NCBI RefSeq assembly: GCF_046557615.1
Contig: NZ_JBKIII010000001.1
Coordinates: forward strand, 992,001 to 1,056,000
Direction: 5' to 3'
Length of the DNA stretch: 64,000 nt
From: Haloferax sp046557615
GTDB lineage: Archaea; Halobacteriota; Halobacteria; Halobacteriales; Haloferacaceae
This document shows, piece after piece, positions 57,247 to 64,000 of the stretch. Each line of letters opens with the position of its first letter. The first letter of the stretch is position 1. The position numbers and the translations under genes are program-made. The notes beneath the pieces are model-generated. The model saw nothing but the letters and a program-made list of their open reading frames with translations. It was not told the DNA's origin and searched no databases.

Positions 57247-58677
57247 TCAGTCGTCGCCCGCCGTCGCCGAAGTTTCGGGTCGGTCCAAGATACCCCTGCG
57301 CCACGTCCCGAGTCGGAACCACGAGACGGCGATGACGAACGACCCGACGGCACCAGTCACGAATGCCCACCAAAGACCATCGACGCCCCATCCAAGTCCT
57401 GAAACGGACCCAATCACAGGGAGCGTGACCGTCCACGAGAAGGCCACGACGATGGCAACCGGGACGCGGAGAAGCCACCGCGAGAGGATGGAGAGAATCA
57501 TCGACGCTTTCGTCACGCCCGCACCGCGGAAGGCTCCCTGAATAACCATGACGCCACCGAAGAACGCCCACGACGGCGCGATAATTCTGAGGAACGTGAT
57601 GCCCTCGGTGACGACTGCGTCGTCGTCCACGAACAGCCGAACCGCTTCACCGGGGAACAGAAGGACGAACCCGGCGGCGGCGAAGAGAAGCCCCATCGTC
57701 GCGGCGGTTGCCGTCCACGCGACGGAGGCCGCACGGTCAGGGGTCTTCGCGCCGAGGTTTTGTCCGACGCCGGTCGCAGTTGCCTGTCCGACTGCGCCGG
57801 AGACGGTCCACGAGACGGACATCAGGCGAACACCGACACCATATGCCGCAGTCGCGGCGGGACCGAACCGAGCGACGAACGCGGCCATCACGACGGCAGA
57901 GAAACTCCGCGCCCAGCCGTCGAGGGTCGCGGGATAGCCGATATCGACGAGTTTCGCCAGACGCTCCCGGTCGGGCCGGAGGTCCGAGAGGTGGAGTTGG
58001 ACACCCCAGTCACCGCGCAGGAGGATGTAGACGCCCGCACCGGTCGCAAAGAGGCGTGCGATGAGCGTGGCGATGGCCGCACCCCGGGTTCCCATCCCGG
58101 CGATTGGTCCTGCGCCGAGGATGAGAATCGGGTCGAGGACGACGTTGAGTCCGGCGGAGACGACCATGAGCCACATCGCAGTCTTGGTGTCGCCCGCTCC
58201 CTGCAACGCCGCGCGGAAGGCGAAGAAGAGGAACGTAAGCGGGAGCGAGAGGAAGATGACTTCGATGTACGCGAGTGCTTCGGTGTAAACTGCTCCTTTC
58301 GCGCCGATGAGGGTGAGCAACGGCGCTCTGAAGATGAACCCGAGTATGGTGAGTGCTATCGAAACGGTGAGCGTGAGGAGAATCGTCTGACCGACGATGT
58401 GGTCTGCTTCACGGTCTTCGCCCGCGCCGACGTGCTGAGAGACGAGCGCAATCGTCGCCGCGGTGATACCCATCGCCGTCGAGATGAACATCCACGTGGT
58501 TGGAAACATGAGTGAGACGGCCGCGACGGCCTCGGCGCTCACGCGACCAACCCAGAAGACGTCGGCGAGGTTGTAGAGCGTCTGTAAGAGATTCCCCGCG
58601 ACGAGCGGCCACGAGAGAGAGAGGAGTTTGGGCGCAATCGCACCCGTCGTCATGTCTACACGCGAGTCCTTCGACAC
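57247..58677 (-). CDS. MATE-family efflux transporter
   Basis: 476 aa, GTG start, about 12 helices in two MatE halves. LLSLSWPLVAGNLLQTLYNL near 18-37 with ADVFWVGRVSAEAVAAVSLM, AFRAALQGAGDTKTAMWLMV near 150, then second half GYPATLDGWARSFSAVVMAA near 248 and VMVIQGAFRGAGVTKASMIL near 380. These exporters move cationic drugs or metabolites using Na+ or H+. Divergent from the secreted protein at 58774. C-terminal tail is hydrophilic. Confidence 0.92.
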   Translation of the reverse strand: MSKDSRVDMTTGAIAPKLLSLSWPLVAGNLLQTLYNLADVFWVGRVSAEAVAAVSLMFPTTWMFISTAMGITAATIALVSQHVGAGEDREADHIVGQTILLTLTVSIALTILGFIFRAPLLTLIGAKGAVYTEALAYIEVIFLSLPLTFLFFAFRAALQGAGDTKTAMWLMVVSAGLNVVLDPILILGAGPIAGMGTRGAAIATLIARLFATGAGVYILLRGDWGVQLHLSDLRPDRERLAKLVDIGYPATLDGWARSFSAVVMAAFVARFGPAATAAYGVGVRLMSVSWTVSGAVGQATATGVGQNLGAKTPDRAASVAWTATAATMGLLFAAAGFVLLFPGEAVRLFVDDDAVVTEGITFLRIIAPSWAFFGGVMVIQGAFRGAGVTKASMILSILSRWLLRVPVAIVVAFSWTVTLPVIGSVSGLGWGVDGLWWAFVTGAVGSFVIAVSWFRLGTWRRGILDRPETSATAGDD

Positions 58678-58773
58678 GAGTGTGGGTTGGCTCGAATCGC
58701 GTTAAGGGCTTGGGTCAGGGAACCTGACCTAACGGCGATATTATGATTCAAGAACGCGTACTAGACTGGTCGA

Positions 58774-59466
58774 ATGCGTGCGTCAGTCGCGGTCTGTGTC
58801 GTACTCGTCGTGCTTCTCGCAGTGATGAGTTCACCACTCGGAGTGACGGTTGTATCCGGGCAGACGTTGACCGAACAAGAGCCGAATAACGACCCGTTCG
58901 CTCCGATGGAAGTCGAATCAGGAACCGTCGTCGAAGGTACCATCACGTACGATTACGACTGGGACACCGGCGAGTACCGCTACATCGACCACGACTACAT
59001 CGCCGTGTGGACCGTCGAAGGACAGTACGTCGAAGCGACCATCGAGCCGACCGACAGTTGGGGTTGGTTGACCGTCGTCATCACCAATGCGTCGAACACG
59101 GGTATGATAGACCCCGTGACAGTCGAATCGGGCGAGTCGCGGACGATTCGCGTCGTCGCCCGCGAGACTGGCTGGCATCGCATCTTTATCAGCGGCTACT
59201 ATCCCGGCGTCGAAGCCTACGGCGCGGGGTCGTATCGACTGACACTTGGAGCGACAGACACACCGGGTGAGACGAACCCGACACCGGAGACTGAGGCACA
59301 GGTCACCGTCGATGGCGACGATATCGGTGGCAACGACATCGGTGAACCGCCCCGAACCGGTGGCGGACTTACCATCAGTGACATGATAGAACTCGTCGGC
59401 GTCGTCGTCGCCGCACTCGGTCTCGGCTTTAGCTACGTGAAGTACAGACAGAAGCGTGTGAGTTAG
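58774..59466 (+). CDS. Secreted, C-terminally anchored protein with a PPC-like beta domain
   Basis: 230 aa. Signal peptide ASVAVCVVLVVLLAVMSSPL (residues 3-22). The mature start EQEPNNDPFAPMEVESGTVV and GTITYDYDWDTGEYRYIDHD, ending with YGAGSYRLTL, match the bacterial pre-peptidase C-terminal (PPC) beta-sandwich (EPNN/DF-x-Y-x-L pattern). A Thr/Pro/Asp linker leads to a C-terminal membrane helix (MIELVGVVVAALGLGFSYVK) with a basic tail (YRQKRVS). It is probably a cell-surface adhesive or accessory domain. No peptidase domain is attached. Confidence 0.75.
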   Translation: MRASVAVCVVLVVLLAVMSSPLGVTVVSGQTLTEQEPNNDPFAPMEVESGTVVEGTITYDYDWDTGEYRYIDHDYIAVWTVEGQYVEATIEPTDSWGWLTVVITNASNTGMIDPVTVESGESRTIRVVARETGWHRIFISGYYPGVEAYGAGSYRLTLGATDTPGETNPTPETEAQVTVDGDDIGGNDIGEPPRTGGGLTISDMIELVGVVVAALGLGFSYVKYRQKRVS

Positions 59467-59596
59467 TCGAGTCTTCGCTCTCGCTCTTCTCGTCTCACTC
59501 TCTATCTAGCACACCTCTCGCGCGCGAGCAGCGCGCACGTTCACTCGCACACCCACATACGCGCGCCTTGAGGCTTCTACGCTAAGAATTCGCCCA

Positions 59597-59608
59597 CGAA
59601 AGGTTTAG
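59597..59608 (+). promoter_or_regulatory. BRE/TATA promoter of topA
   Basis: CGAAAGGTTTAG (59597-59608) has a BRE-like CGAAA before GGTTTA, 27-38 bases before the ATG at 59635, so a near-leaderless transcript is expected. A pyrimidine-rich tract precedes it (59467-59515). Confidence 0.5.
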
Positions 59609-59634
59609 GACATCCCCCCTCATATCGCCGGGCA

Positions 59635-62193
59635 ATGAGTCGGGGCCCCGAACTTATCATCACGGAGAAGGACAACGCCGCGAGGCGTATTGCCGACATC
59701 CTGAGCGGCGAGTCCGCCTCCGCAGAGCGAATGAACGGAGTGAACGTCTACAAGTGGGGCGGCAAGCGCTGTATCGGTCTGTCCGGCCACGTCGTCGGTG
59801 TGGACTTCCCTCCAGAGTACAACGATTGGCGTGACGTCGAACCGGTCGAACTCATCACCGCGCCCGTCGAGAAACACCCTACCCAAGAGAACATCGTCGC
59901 CGCCCTCCGGCGACTCGCCCGCCGCGCCGGGTCGGTCACCATCGCGACTGACTACGACCGCGAGGGCGAACTCATCGGCAAGGAAGCCTACGAACTCGTC
60001 CGCGACGTGAACGAAGACGTTCCCGTGGACCGCGTGCGCTTCTCCTCGATCACCCAGCGCGAAGTGACCGAGGCGTTCGACAACCCGGACGAACTCGACT
60101 TCAACCTCGCCGCCGCCGGTGAAGCACGACAGATTATCGACCTCATCTGGGGCGCGGCGCTCACGCGCTTCCTCTCACTGTCGGCCCGACAACTCGGCAA
60201 CGACTTCATCTCGGTCGGTCGGGTTCAGGGGCCGACCCTGAAGCTCATCGTGGACCGCGAGCGCGAAATCGAGGCGTTCGACCCGCAGGACTACTGGGAA
60301 CTCTTCTCGAAACTGACGAAGGACGCCGACGGTGCCGCCGAATCCTTCGAAGCCCAGTACTTCTATCTCGACGACGACGGCACCGAAGCAGAGCGCGTCT
60401 GGGACGAAGCCGATGCAACCGAAGCCTACGAGACGCTTCTGACTGCTGACGGCGCAGAAGTCACCGCCGTCAAGCGCCGTACCCGCACCGACAAGCCACC
60501 CGCGCCGTTCAACACCACGCAGTTCATCCGCGCGGCAGGGTCGATTGGCTACTCCGCACAGCGGGCGATGAGCATCGCCGAAGACCTCTACACGGCGGGG
60601 TATATCACCTATCCGCGTACGGACAACACGGTCTACCCCGACGACCTCGACCCCCGTGAACTCCTCGGTGCGTTCGAGGCCGACCGCCGATTCAAAGACG
60701 ACGCTGAGAGTCTCCTCGAACAAGAAGAAATCGAGCCAACCGAGGGCGACAACGAGACCACCGACCACCCACCAATTCACCCGACGGGCGAACTTCCGAG
60801 CGCCTCGGACCTCTCCGAGGACGAGTGGGACGTGTACGAACTCGTCGTCCGCCGCTTCTTCGCAACCGTCGCCGAAGATGCAATCTGGGAACACCTGCGC
60901 GTCGTCGCCGAGGCCGCCGGTCTCTCGCTGAAAGCCAACGGCAAGCGCCTGCTCGAAGCCGGTTACCACGACGTGTATCCGTACTTCAACTCCAGTGAGT
61001 CGTTCGTCCCCGACGTCGAAGAGGGCGAACTGCTCGAACTCACGGACACACATCTCGACGCCAAGCAGACCCAGCCACCGCGTCGCTACGGTCAGTCCAG
61101 ACTCATCGAGACGATGGAGCAGATGGGTATCGGGACGAAAGCAACCCGCCACGACGTGATTCAGAAACTCTACGACCGTGGCTACATCGAGTCCGACCCG
61201 CCGCGCCCGACTCGCCTCGCCAGCGCCGTCGTCACCGCGTCCGAAGACTTCGCACGGCTCATCGTCAGCGAGGAGATGACCTCGCAACTCGAATCCGACA
61301 TGATGGCAATCTCCCGCGGCGAGGCCACACTGGAGGAGGTCACTGCCGAATCCAAGGAGATTCTCGAAGACGTGTTCGAGGGACTCATGGAGTCGCGCGA
61401 AGAACTCGGTGACCAACTCCAGAAGTCGCTCAAAGCCGACAAGACCGTCGGTCCGTGTCCCGAATGCGGCGGCGACCTCGTGGTTCGAAAGAGTCGCCGT
61501 GGCTCGTACTTCATCGGCTGTGACTCGTATCCCGACTGTACGAACACGCTCCCGCTTCCTTCGACGGGGAAACCGCTCATCATGGAGGACACCTGCGAGG
61601 AGCACGACCTCCGGCACATCAAGATGCTCGCCGGGCGTAAGACGTTCGTCCACGGCTGTCCGCTCTGTAAAGCCGAAGAAGCCGACGAAGAAGAGGACCT
61701 CGTGATTGGTCCGTGTCCGGAATGCGGTGAAGGTGTCGAGTCGGATGCCGAGGACGACGATGCCGACCACGAACACGGCGAACTCGCAATCAAGCGTCTC
61801 CGCTCCGGCTCTCGACTCGTCGGCTGTACGCGCTATCCCGACTGCGACTACTCGCTGCCGCTCCCCCGCCGCGGCGACATTGAAGTCACCGATGAATCGT
61901 GCGACGAACACGGGCTTCCAGAACTTCGAATCACGTACGACGGCGACCGCGAACCGTGGGAACTCGGCTGTCCCATCTGCAACTACCGCGAATATCAGGC
62001 ACAACAGCAGGGCGCAAGCGGCAGTGACTTAGAGAGTATCAAAGGTATCGGAGCGAAGACAGCGGAGAAGTTGAAGGAAGCAGGATTCGAAGACGTATCC
62101 TCACTGAAAGACGCCGAACCCGACGACATCGCAGCGAAAGTCGAAGGTGTGGGTGCGGATACGATTCGCAAGTGGCAGGCGGCCGCGGATTAG
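59635..62193 (+). CDS. topA: DNA topoisomerase I (type IA)
   Basis: 852 aa. TOPRIM: LIITEKDNAARRIADIL near 6-22 and TIATDYDREGELIGKEAYEL near 102-121 (DxDxEGE). Active-site Tyr is in AGYITYPRTDNTVYPDDL near 320-337; QPPRRYGQSRLIETMEQMGI near 481 is typical. C-terminal zinc ribbons: CPECGGDLVVRKSRRGSYFI near 605, VHGCPLCKAEEADEE near 675, CPECGEGVESDAED near 696, and CDEHGLPELRI / LGCPICNYREY. The last 55 residues add a helix-hairpin-helix (SIKGIGAKTAEKLKEAGFED). Relaxes negative supercoils. Confidence 0.96.
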   Translation: MSRGPELIITEKDNAARRIADILSGESASAERMNGVNVYKWGGKRCIGLSGHVVGVDFPPEYNDWRDVEPVELITAPVEKHPTQENIVAALRRLARRAGSVTIATDYDREGELIGKEAYELVRDVNEDVPVDRVRFSSITQREVTEAFDNPDELDFNLAAAGEARQIIDLIWGAALTRFLSLSARQLGNDFISVGRVQGPTLKLIVDREREIEAFDPQDYWELFSKLTKDADGAAESFEAQYFYLDDDGTEAERVWDEADATEAYETLLTADGAEVTAVKRRTRTDKPPAPFNTTQFIRAAGSIGYSAQRAMSIAEDLYTAGYITYPRTDNTVYPDDLDPRELLGAFEADRRFKDDAESLLEQEEIEPTEGDNETTDHPPIHPTGELPSASDLSEDEWDVYELVVRRFFATVAEDAIWEHLRVVAEAAGLSLKANGKRLLEAGYHDVYPYFNSSESFVPDVEEGELLELTDTHLDAKQTQPPRRYGQSRLIETMEQMGIGTKATRHDVIQKLYDRGYIESDPPRPTRLASAVVTASEDFARLIVSEEMTSQLESDMMAISRGEATLEEVTAESKEILEDVFEGLMESREELGDQLQKSLKADKTVGPCPECGGDLVVRKSRRGSYFIGCDSYPDCTNTLPLPSTGKPLIMEDTCEEHDLRHIKMLAGRKTFVHGCPLCKAEEADEEEDLVIGPCPECGEGVESDAEDDDADHEHGELAIKRLRSGSRLVGCTRYPDCDYSLPLPRRGDIEVTDESCDEHGLPELRITYDGDREPWELGCPICNYREYQAQQQGASGSDLESIKGIGAKTAEKLKEAGFEDVSSLKDAEPDDIAAKVEGVGADTIRKWQAAAD

Positions 62194-62291
62194 CTTCGAA
62201 GCTGTTCTAACCCCCCTCAGATTTTACGGATTTCGACAACGAGAGAGATGGTCGTAGCGTAAACCGTCTCAAACCCCAAAGTTTCCGCACG

Positions 62292-62298
62292 CTTTTTA
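62292..62298 (+). promoter_or_regulatory. TATA element of the GGGP synthase gene
   Basis: ACGCTTTTTAGCCC with CTTTTTA at 62292-62298 is 26-32 bases before the ATG at 62324, consistent with a near-leaderless message. Confidence 0.5.
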
Positions 62299-62323
62299 GC
62301 CCCCGTCAAGCATAGTCGGACCA

Positions 62324-63049
62324 ATGAGTTATCCGTGGGAAGACTGGGACCATATTACGAAAATCGACCCTGACAAAGACCTCTTCGAGGACGAGACGTT
62401 CGAAGACGTGTGCGAGACGGGAACCGACGCACTCGAAATCGGTGGGACGCTCGACATCACCGAAGAGAAGATGCAGCGCGTCATCGACGCCACCGCGAAG
62501 TACGACATTCCAGTGTATCAAGAACCGTCGAACCCGGCGGTCGTCATCGACCACGATGGGCTGGATGGCTACCTCATCCCGACAGTGTTCAACGCCAGCG
62601 ATTCGTTCTGGATTACCGGCGCGCACAAAGAGTGGGTTCGCATCGAAGACGGTCTCGACTGGGACCGCACCCACACCGAGGCGTACATCGTCATGAACCC
62701 CGATTCCTCTGTCGCGGAGTACACCGATGCCGATACCGACCAGTCGGCAGAAGACGTGGCCTCGTTCGCTCGCGTCGCCGAGAAGATGTTCGGCCAGAAG
62801 ATTATCTATCTCGAATACTCGGGAACCTACGGCGACCCCGAGAAGGTCAAAGCGGCCCACGACGCGCTCGACGAGGCGACACTCTTCTACGGCGGCGGCA
62901 TCCACGACTACGACTCGGCCTACGAGATGGCGAGCAACTCCGACGTGGTCATCGTCGGCAACCTCTTGCACGACAAAGGCGCCGATGCGGTGCGCGAGAC
63001 GGTCGAAGGCGCGAAAGATGCCAAAGCCGAACTCCTTAACGCCGAATAG
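62324..63049 (+). CDS. Geranylgeranylglyceryl phosphate synthase
   Basis: 241 aa. TIM-barrel prenyltransferase motifs: HITKIDPDKDLFEDETFEDV near 9, ALEIGGTLDITEEKMQRVID near 35, IIYLEYSGTYGDPEKVKAAH near 165-184 (the phosphate/Glu site), and LFYGGGIHDYDSAYEMASNS near 192. It joins geranylgeranyl diphosphate to glycerol-1-phosphate, the first ether bond in archaeal lipids. It is a single gene after topA. Confidence 0.95.
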   Translation: MSYPWEDWDHITKIDPDKDLFEDETFEDVCETGTDALEIGGTLDITEEKMQRVIDATAKYDIPVYQEPSNPAVVIDHDGLDGYLIPTVFNASDSFWITGAHKEWVRIEDGLDWDRTHTEAYIVMNPDSSVAEYTDADTDQSAEDVASFARVAEKMFGQKIIYLEYSGTYGDPEKVKAAHDALDEATLFYGGGIHDYDSAYEMASNSDVVIVGNLLHDKGADAVRETVEGAKDAKAELLNAE

Positions 63050-63069
63050 CTCCTAGTTTTCATCTCTTC

Positions 63070-63804
63070 TCAAGCCGAGCCAACGCTCTCGATTTTCAAT
63101 TCGGTGGGTGGACTGACGCGCTGCTGTGATTCGTCCGGTGAACCGCGCCCGAGGAGCGTGGCGGCCGCGACGAGCGTCAGGAACGAGACGACACTCGCAA
63201 GTACGACACCGATGAGTGGGAAGGTTCCGAAGAGTGCTTCGAGTATCCGCCCACCGAAGCCGACGAGCGCGACGGCGGCGACGACCGGCACGAACGACGT
63301 GTCGAAGGCGAGTTCGTGTGCGCTGGAAACCGCGCTGAGGAACGACCGTTCGTGAGCCATTGCAACCATCATCGCCACGTAGGTGTACATCCCAGCGAGC
63401 GCGGCGATGCCAGCGAACGCGAGACCAACGACGGCAATGGCGGAGAGGCCGAGATAGGAGAGTAGTTCGGGGTTGGAGACGAGTGAGAGCGCCGCAAGCG
63501 ACTCCCCGGAGAGTTTGAGGACGCCAGCGGCGATGCCCATAGCAGGGAGTTGAAGTGCGACGAGAACTGCCGAGAGACGTGCGCCCTCGACACCCATTCC
63601 GAGAAAGTCGTCGAAGGCGGGGAGAGAACTCGCGTTGCGGTCGCCGCCGCGGACGAGTCGGGCGGCGTAGCCGACGAGAAGAACATTTGCGAGCGGCGTC
63701 GCGACCGAAGCGAGCGTCACGAGTACGCCTGCAACGACAGTGTCGAATGAGGTGTCGCTGGCGAACGGGAGTGCGAATGCGGATTCGAAGTCTGAAGCGT
63801 CCAT
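63070..63804 (-). CDS. DUF4013 membrane protein
   Basis: 244 aa, convergent with the GGGP synthase (20-bp gap). About six helices, starting after the soluble ASDFESAFALPFASDTSFDT. The family's GYAARLVRGGDRNASSLPAF with DDFLGMGVEGARLSAVLVAL near 45-85 is visible; the rest includes GGRILEALFGTFPLIGVVLA. DUF4013 proteins are widespread in haloarchaea with unknown role. C-terminal tail is soluble. Confidence 0.88.
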   Translation of the reverse strand: MDASDFESAFALPFASDTSFDTVVAGVLVTLASVATPLANVLLVGYAARLVRGGDRNASSLPAFDDFLGMGVEGARLSAVLVALQLPAMGIAAGVLKLSGESLAALSLVSNPELLSYLGLSAIAVVGLAFAGIAALAGMYTYVAMMVAMAHERSFLSAVSSAHELAFDTSFVPVVAAVALVGFGGRILEALFGTFPLIGVVLASVVSFLTLVAAATLLGRGSPDESQQRVSPPTELKIESVGSA

Positions 63805-63876
63805 GTTCGAGGCGCAGTGGTCCCGTGTTCGTATATAAACCTCAGCTCAGAGAGAGTTTCACTCGTCGCTCGCCTG

Positions 63877-64000
63877 TTACTCGCTGCCGTCATCACTCGT
63901 TTGCTCGCCGTCCCAGTATCCAACCGCTGCATCGTGCGGGAAGTAGCCGTGGAGCGTTCGCGCCTCCTTGTCGCCACCGGGGGGCGAACCGCAGAAGACA
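63877..64000 (-). CDS. C-terminal end of a gene continuing past the right edge
   Basis: Reading minus strand from the edge gives VFCGSPPGGDKEARTLHGYF then PHDAAVGYWDGEQTSDDGSE and a TAA at 63877-63879, about 41 codons. The acidic end fits a real haloarchaeal protein. The family cannot be told from this fragment. The DUF4013 start lies 72 bases away, so both might be in one unit. Confidence 0.55.
   Translation of the reverse strand, partial: VFCGSPPGGDKEARTLHGYFPHDAAVGYWDGEQTSDDGSE

Noticed and set aside
60175..62004. 609-codon open frame antisense to topA
   Set aside because: Composition is Val/Phe/Gly/Arg-rich and mirrors topA codons; topA itself has complete catalytic motifs. High GC makes such frames common.
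1..64000. CRISPR array, insertion sequence or prophage
   Set aside because: No regular short repeats, transposase, integrase or capsid genes found in the window.

Overview
The window is a high-GC stretch of a haloarchaeal chromosome. Proteins are strongly acidic, promoters are of the archaeal BRE/TATA type, and information-processing genes (TFB, Spt5, L44e, S27e, aIF2-alpha, Nop10, NreA, initiator tRNA) are archaeal. Two tubulin-superfamily genes (CetZ and FtsZ1) and several families known to me mainly from Halobacteria point to Haloferacales. From memory, the gene order from topA through ftsZ1, the rhomboid/endonuclease V pair, ppa, tfb and nreA to cetZ resembles Haloferax. Nearly all of it is core chromosome: I see no prophage, insertion sequence or CRISPR array.

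Layout. 1-1540: end of a pilus-type secretion operon on the minus strand, divergent from cetZ (1659-2747). 2.8-8.0 kb: a phosphodiesterase-like protein, a membrane protein, then the overlapping set DUF5788-polX-Mut7-C. 8.0-16.1 kb: small haloarchaeal families, a CPBP-type membrane protease, GrpB, a lipobox plus PGF-CTERM surface protein, nreA, a TFB without zinc-ribbon cysteines, and rnhA with its partner. 16.1-25.3 kb: a long AT-rich control region before ppa, rhomboid-endonuclease V, an SDR, Get3/ArsA, CinA-C, then spt5-secE-ftsZ1. 25.4-34.5 kb: dtdA, two CaCA exchangers, aroE, an acidic helix-hairpin-helix protein, and the pabB-pabA-pabC operon with a Rieske protein. 35.2-39.6 kb: initiator tRNA with a possible integration scar, and a glycosyltransferase/GtrA/DUF2298 group. 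39.7-42.1 kb: a translation/RNP operon (L44e, S27e, aIF2-alpha, Nop10, PAC2). 42.1-46.7 kb: PhzF, a tiny zinc protein, a phosphoribosyltransferase, a permease, MTA phosphorylase and a CBS protein. 46.7-51.7 kb: scpA-smc. 51.8-54.6 kb: M20 peptidase with two membrane partners. 54.7-64 kb: gatB, MATE, topA, GGGP synthase and a DUF4013 membrane protein.

How it fits together. Several overlapping units look like true operons: polX with a Mut7-C nuclease, pabBAC for p-aminobenzoate, smc with scpA, secE with spt5, and the translation block. The less explained signals are (1) a 13-bp promoter element at the same distance from two unlinked start codons, whose 9-bp core reappears inside a large palindrome before ftsZ1; (2) the ribbon-less TFB; (3) a surface protein carrying both a lipobox and a PGF-CTERM signal; (4) a duplicated 3' end of the initiator tRNA; and (5) a phosphoribosyltransferase with a possible winged-helix tail behind two tandem hairpins.
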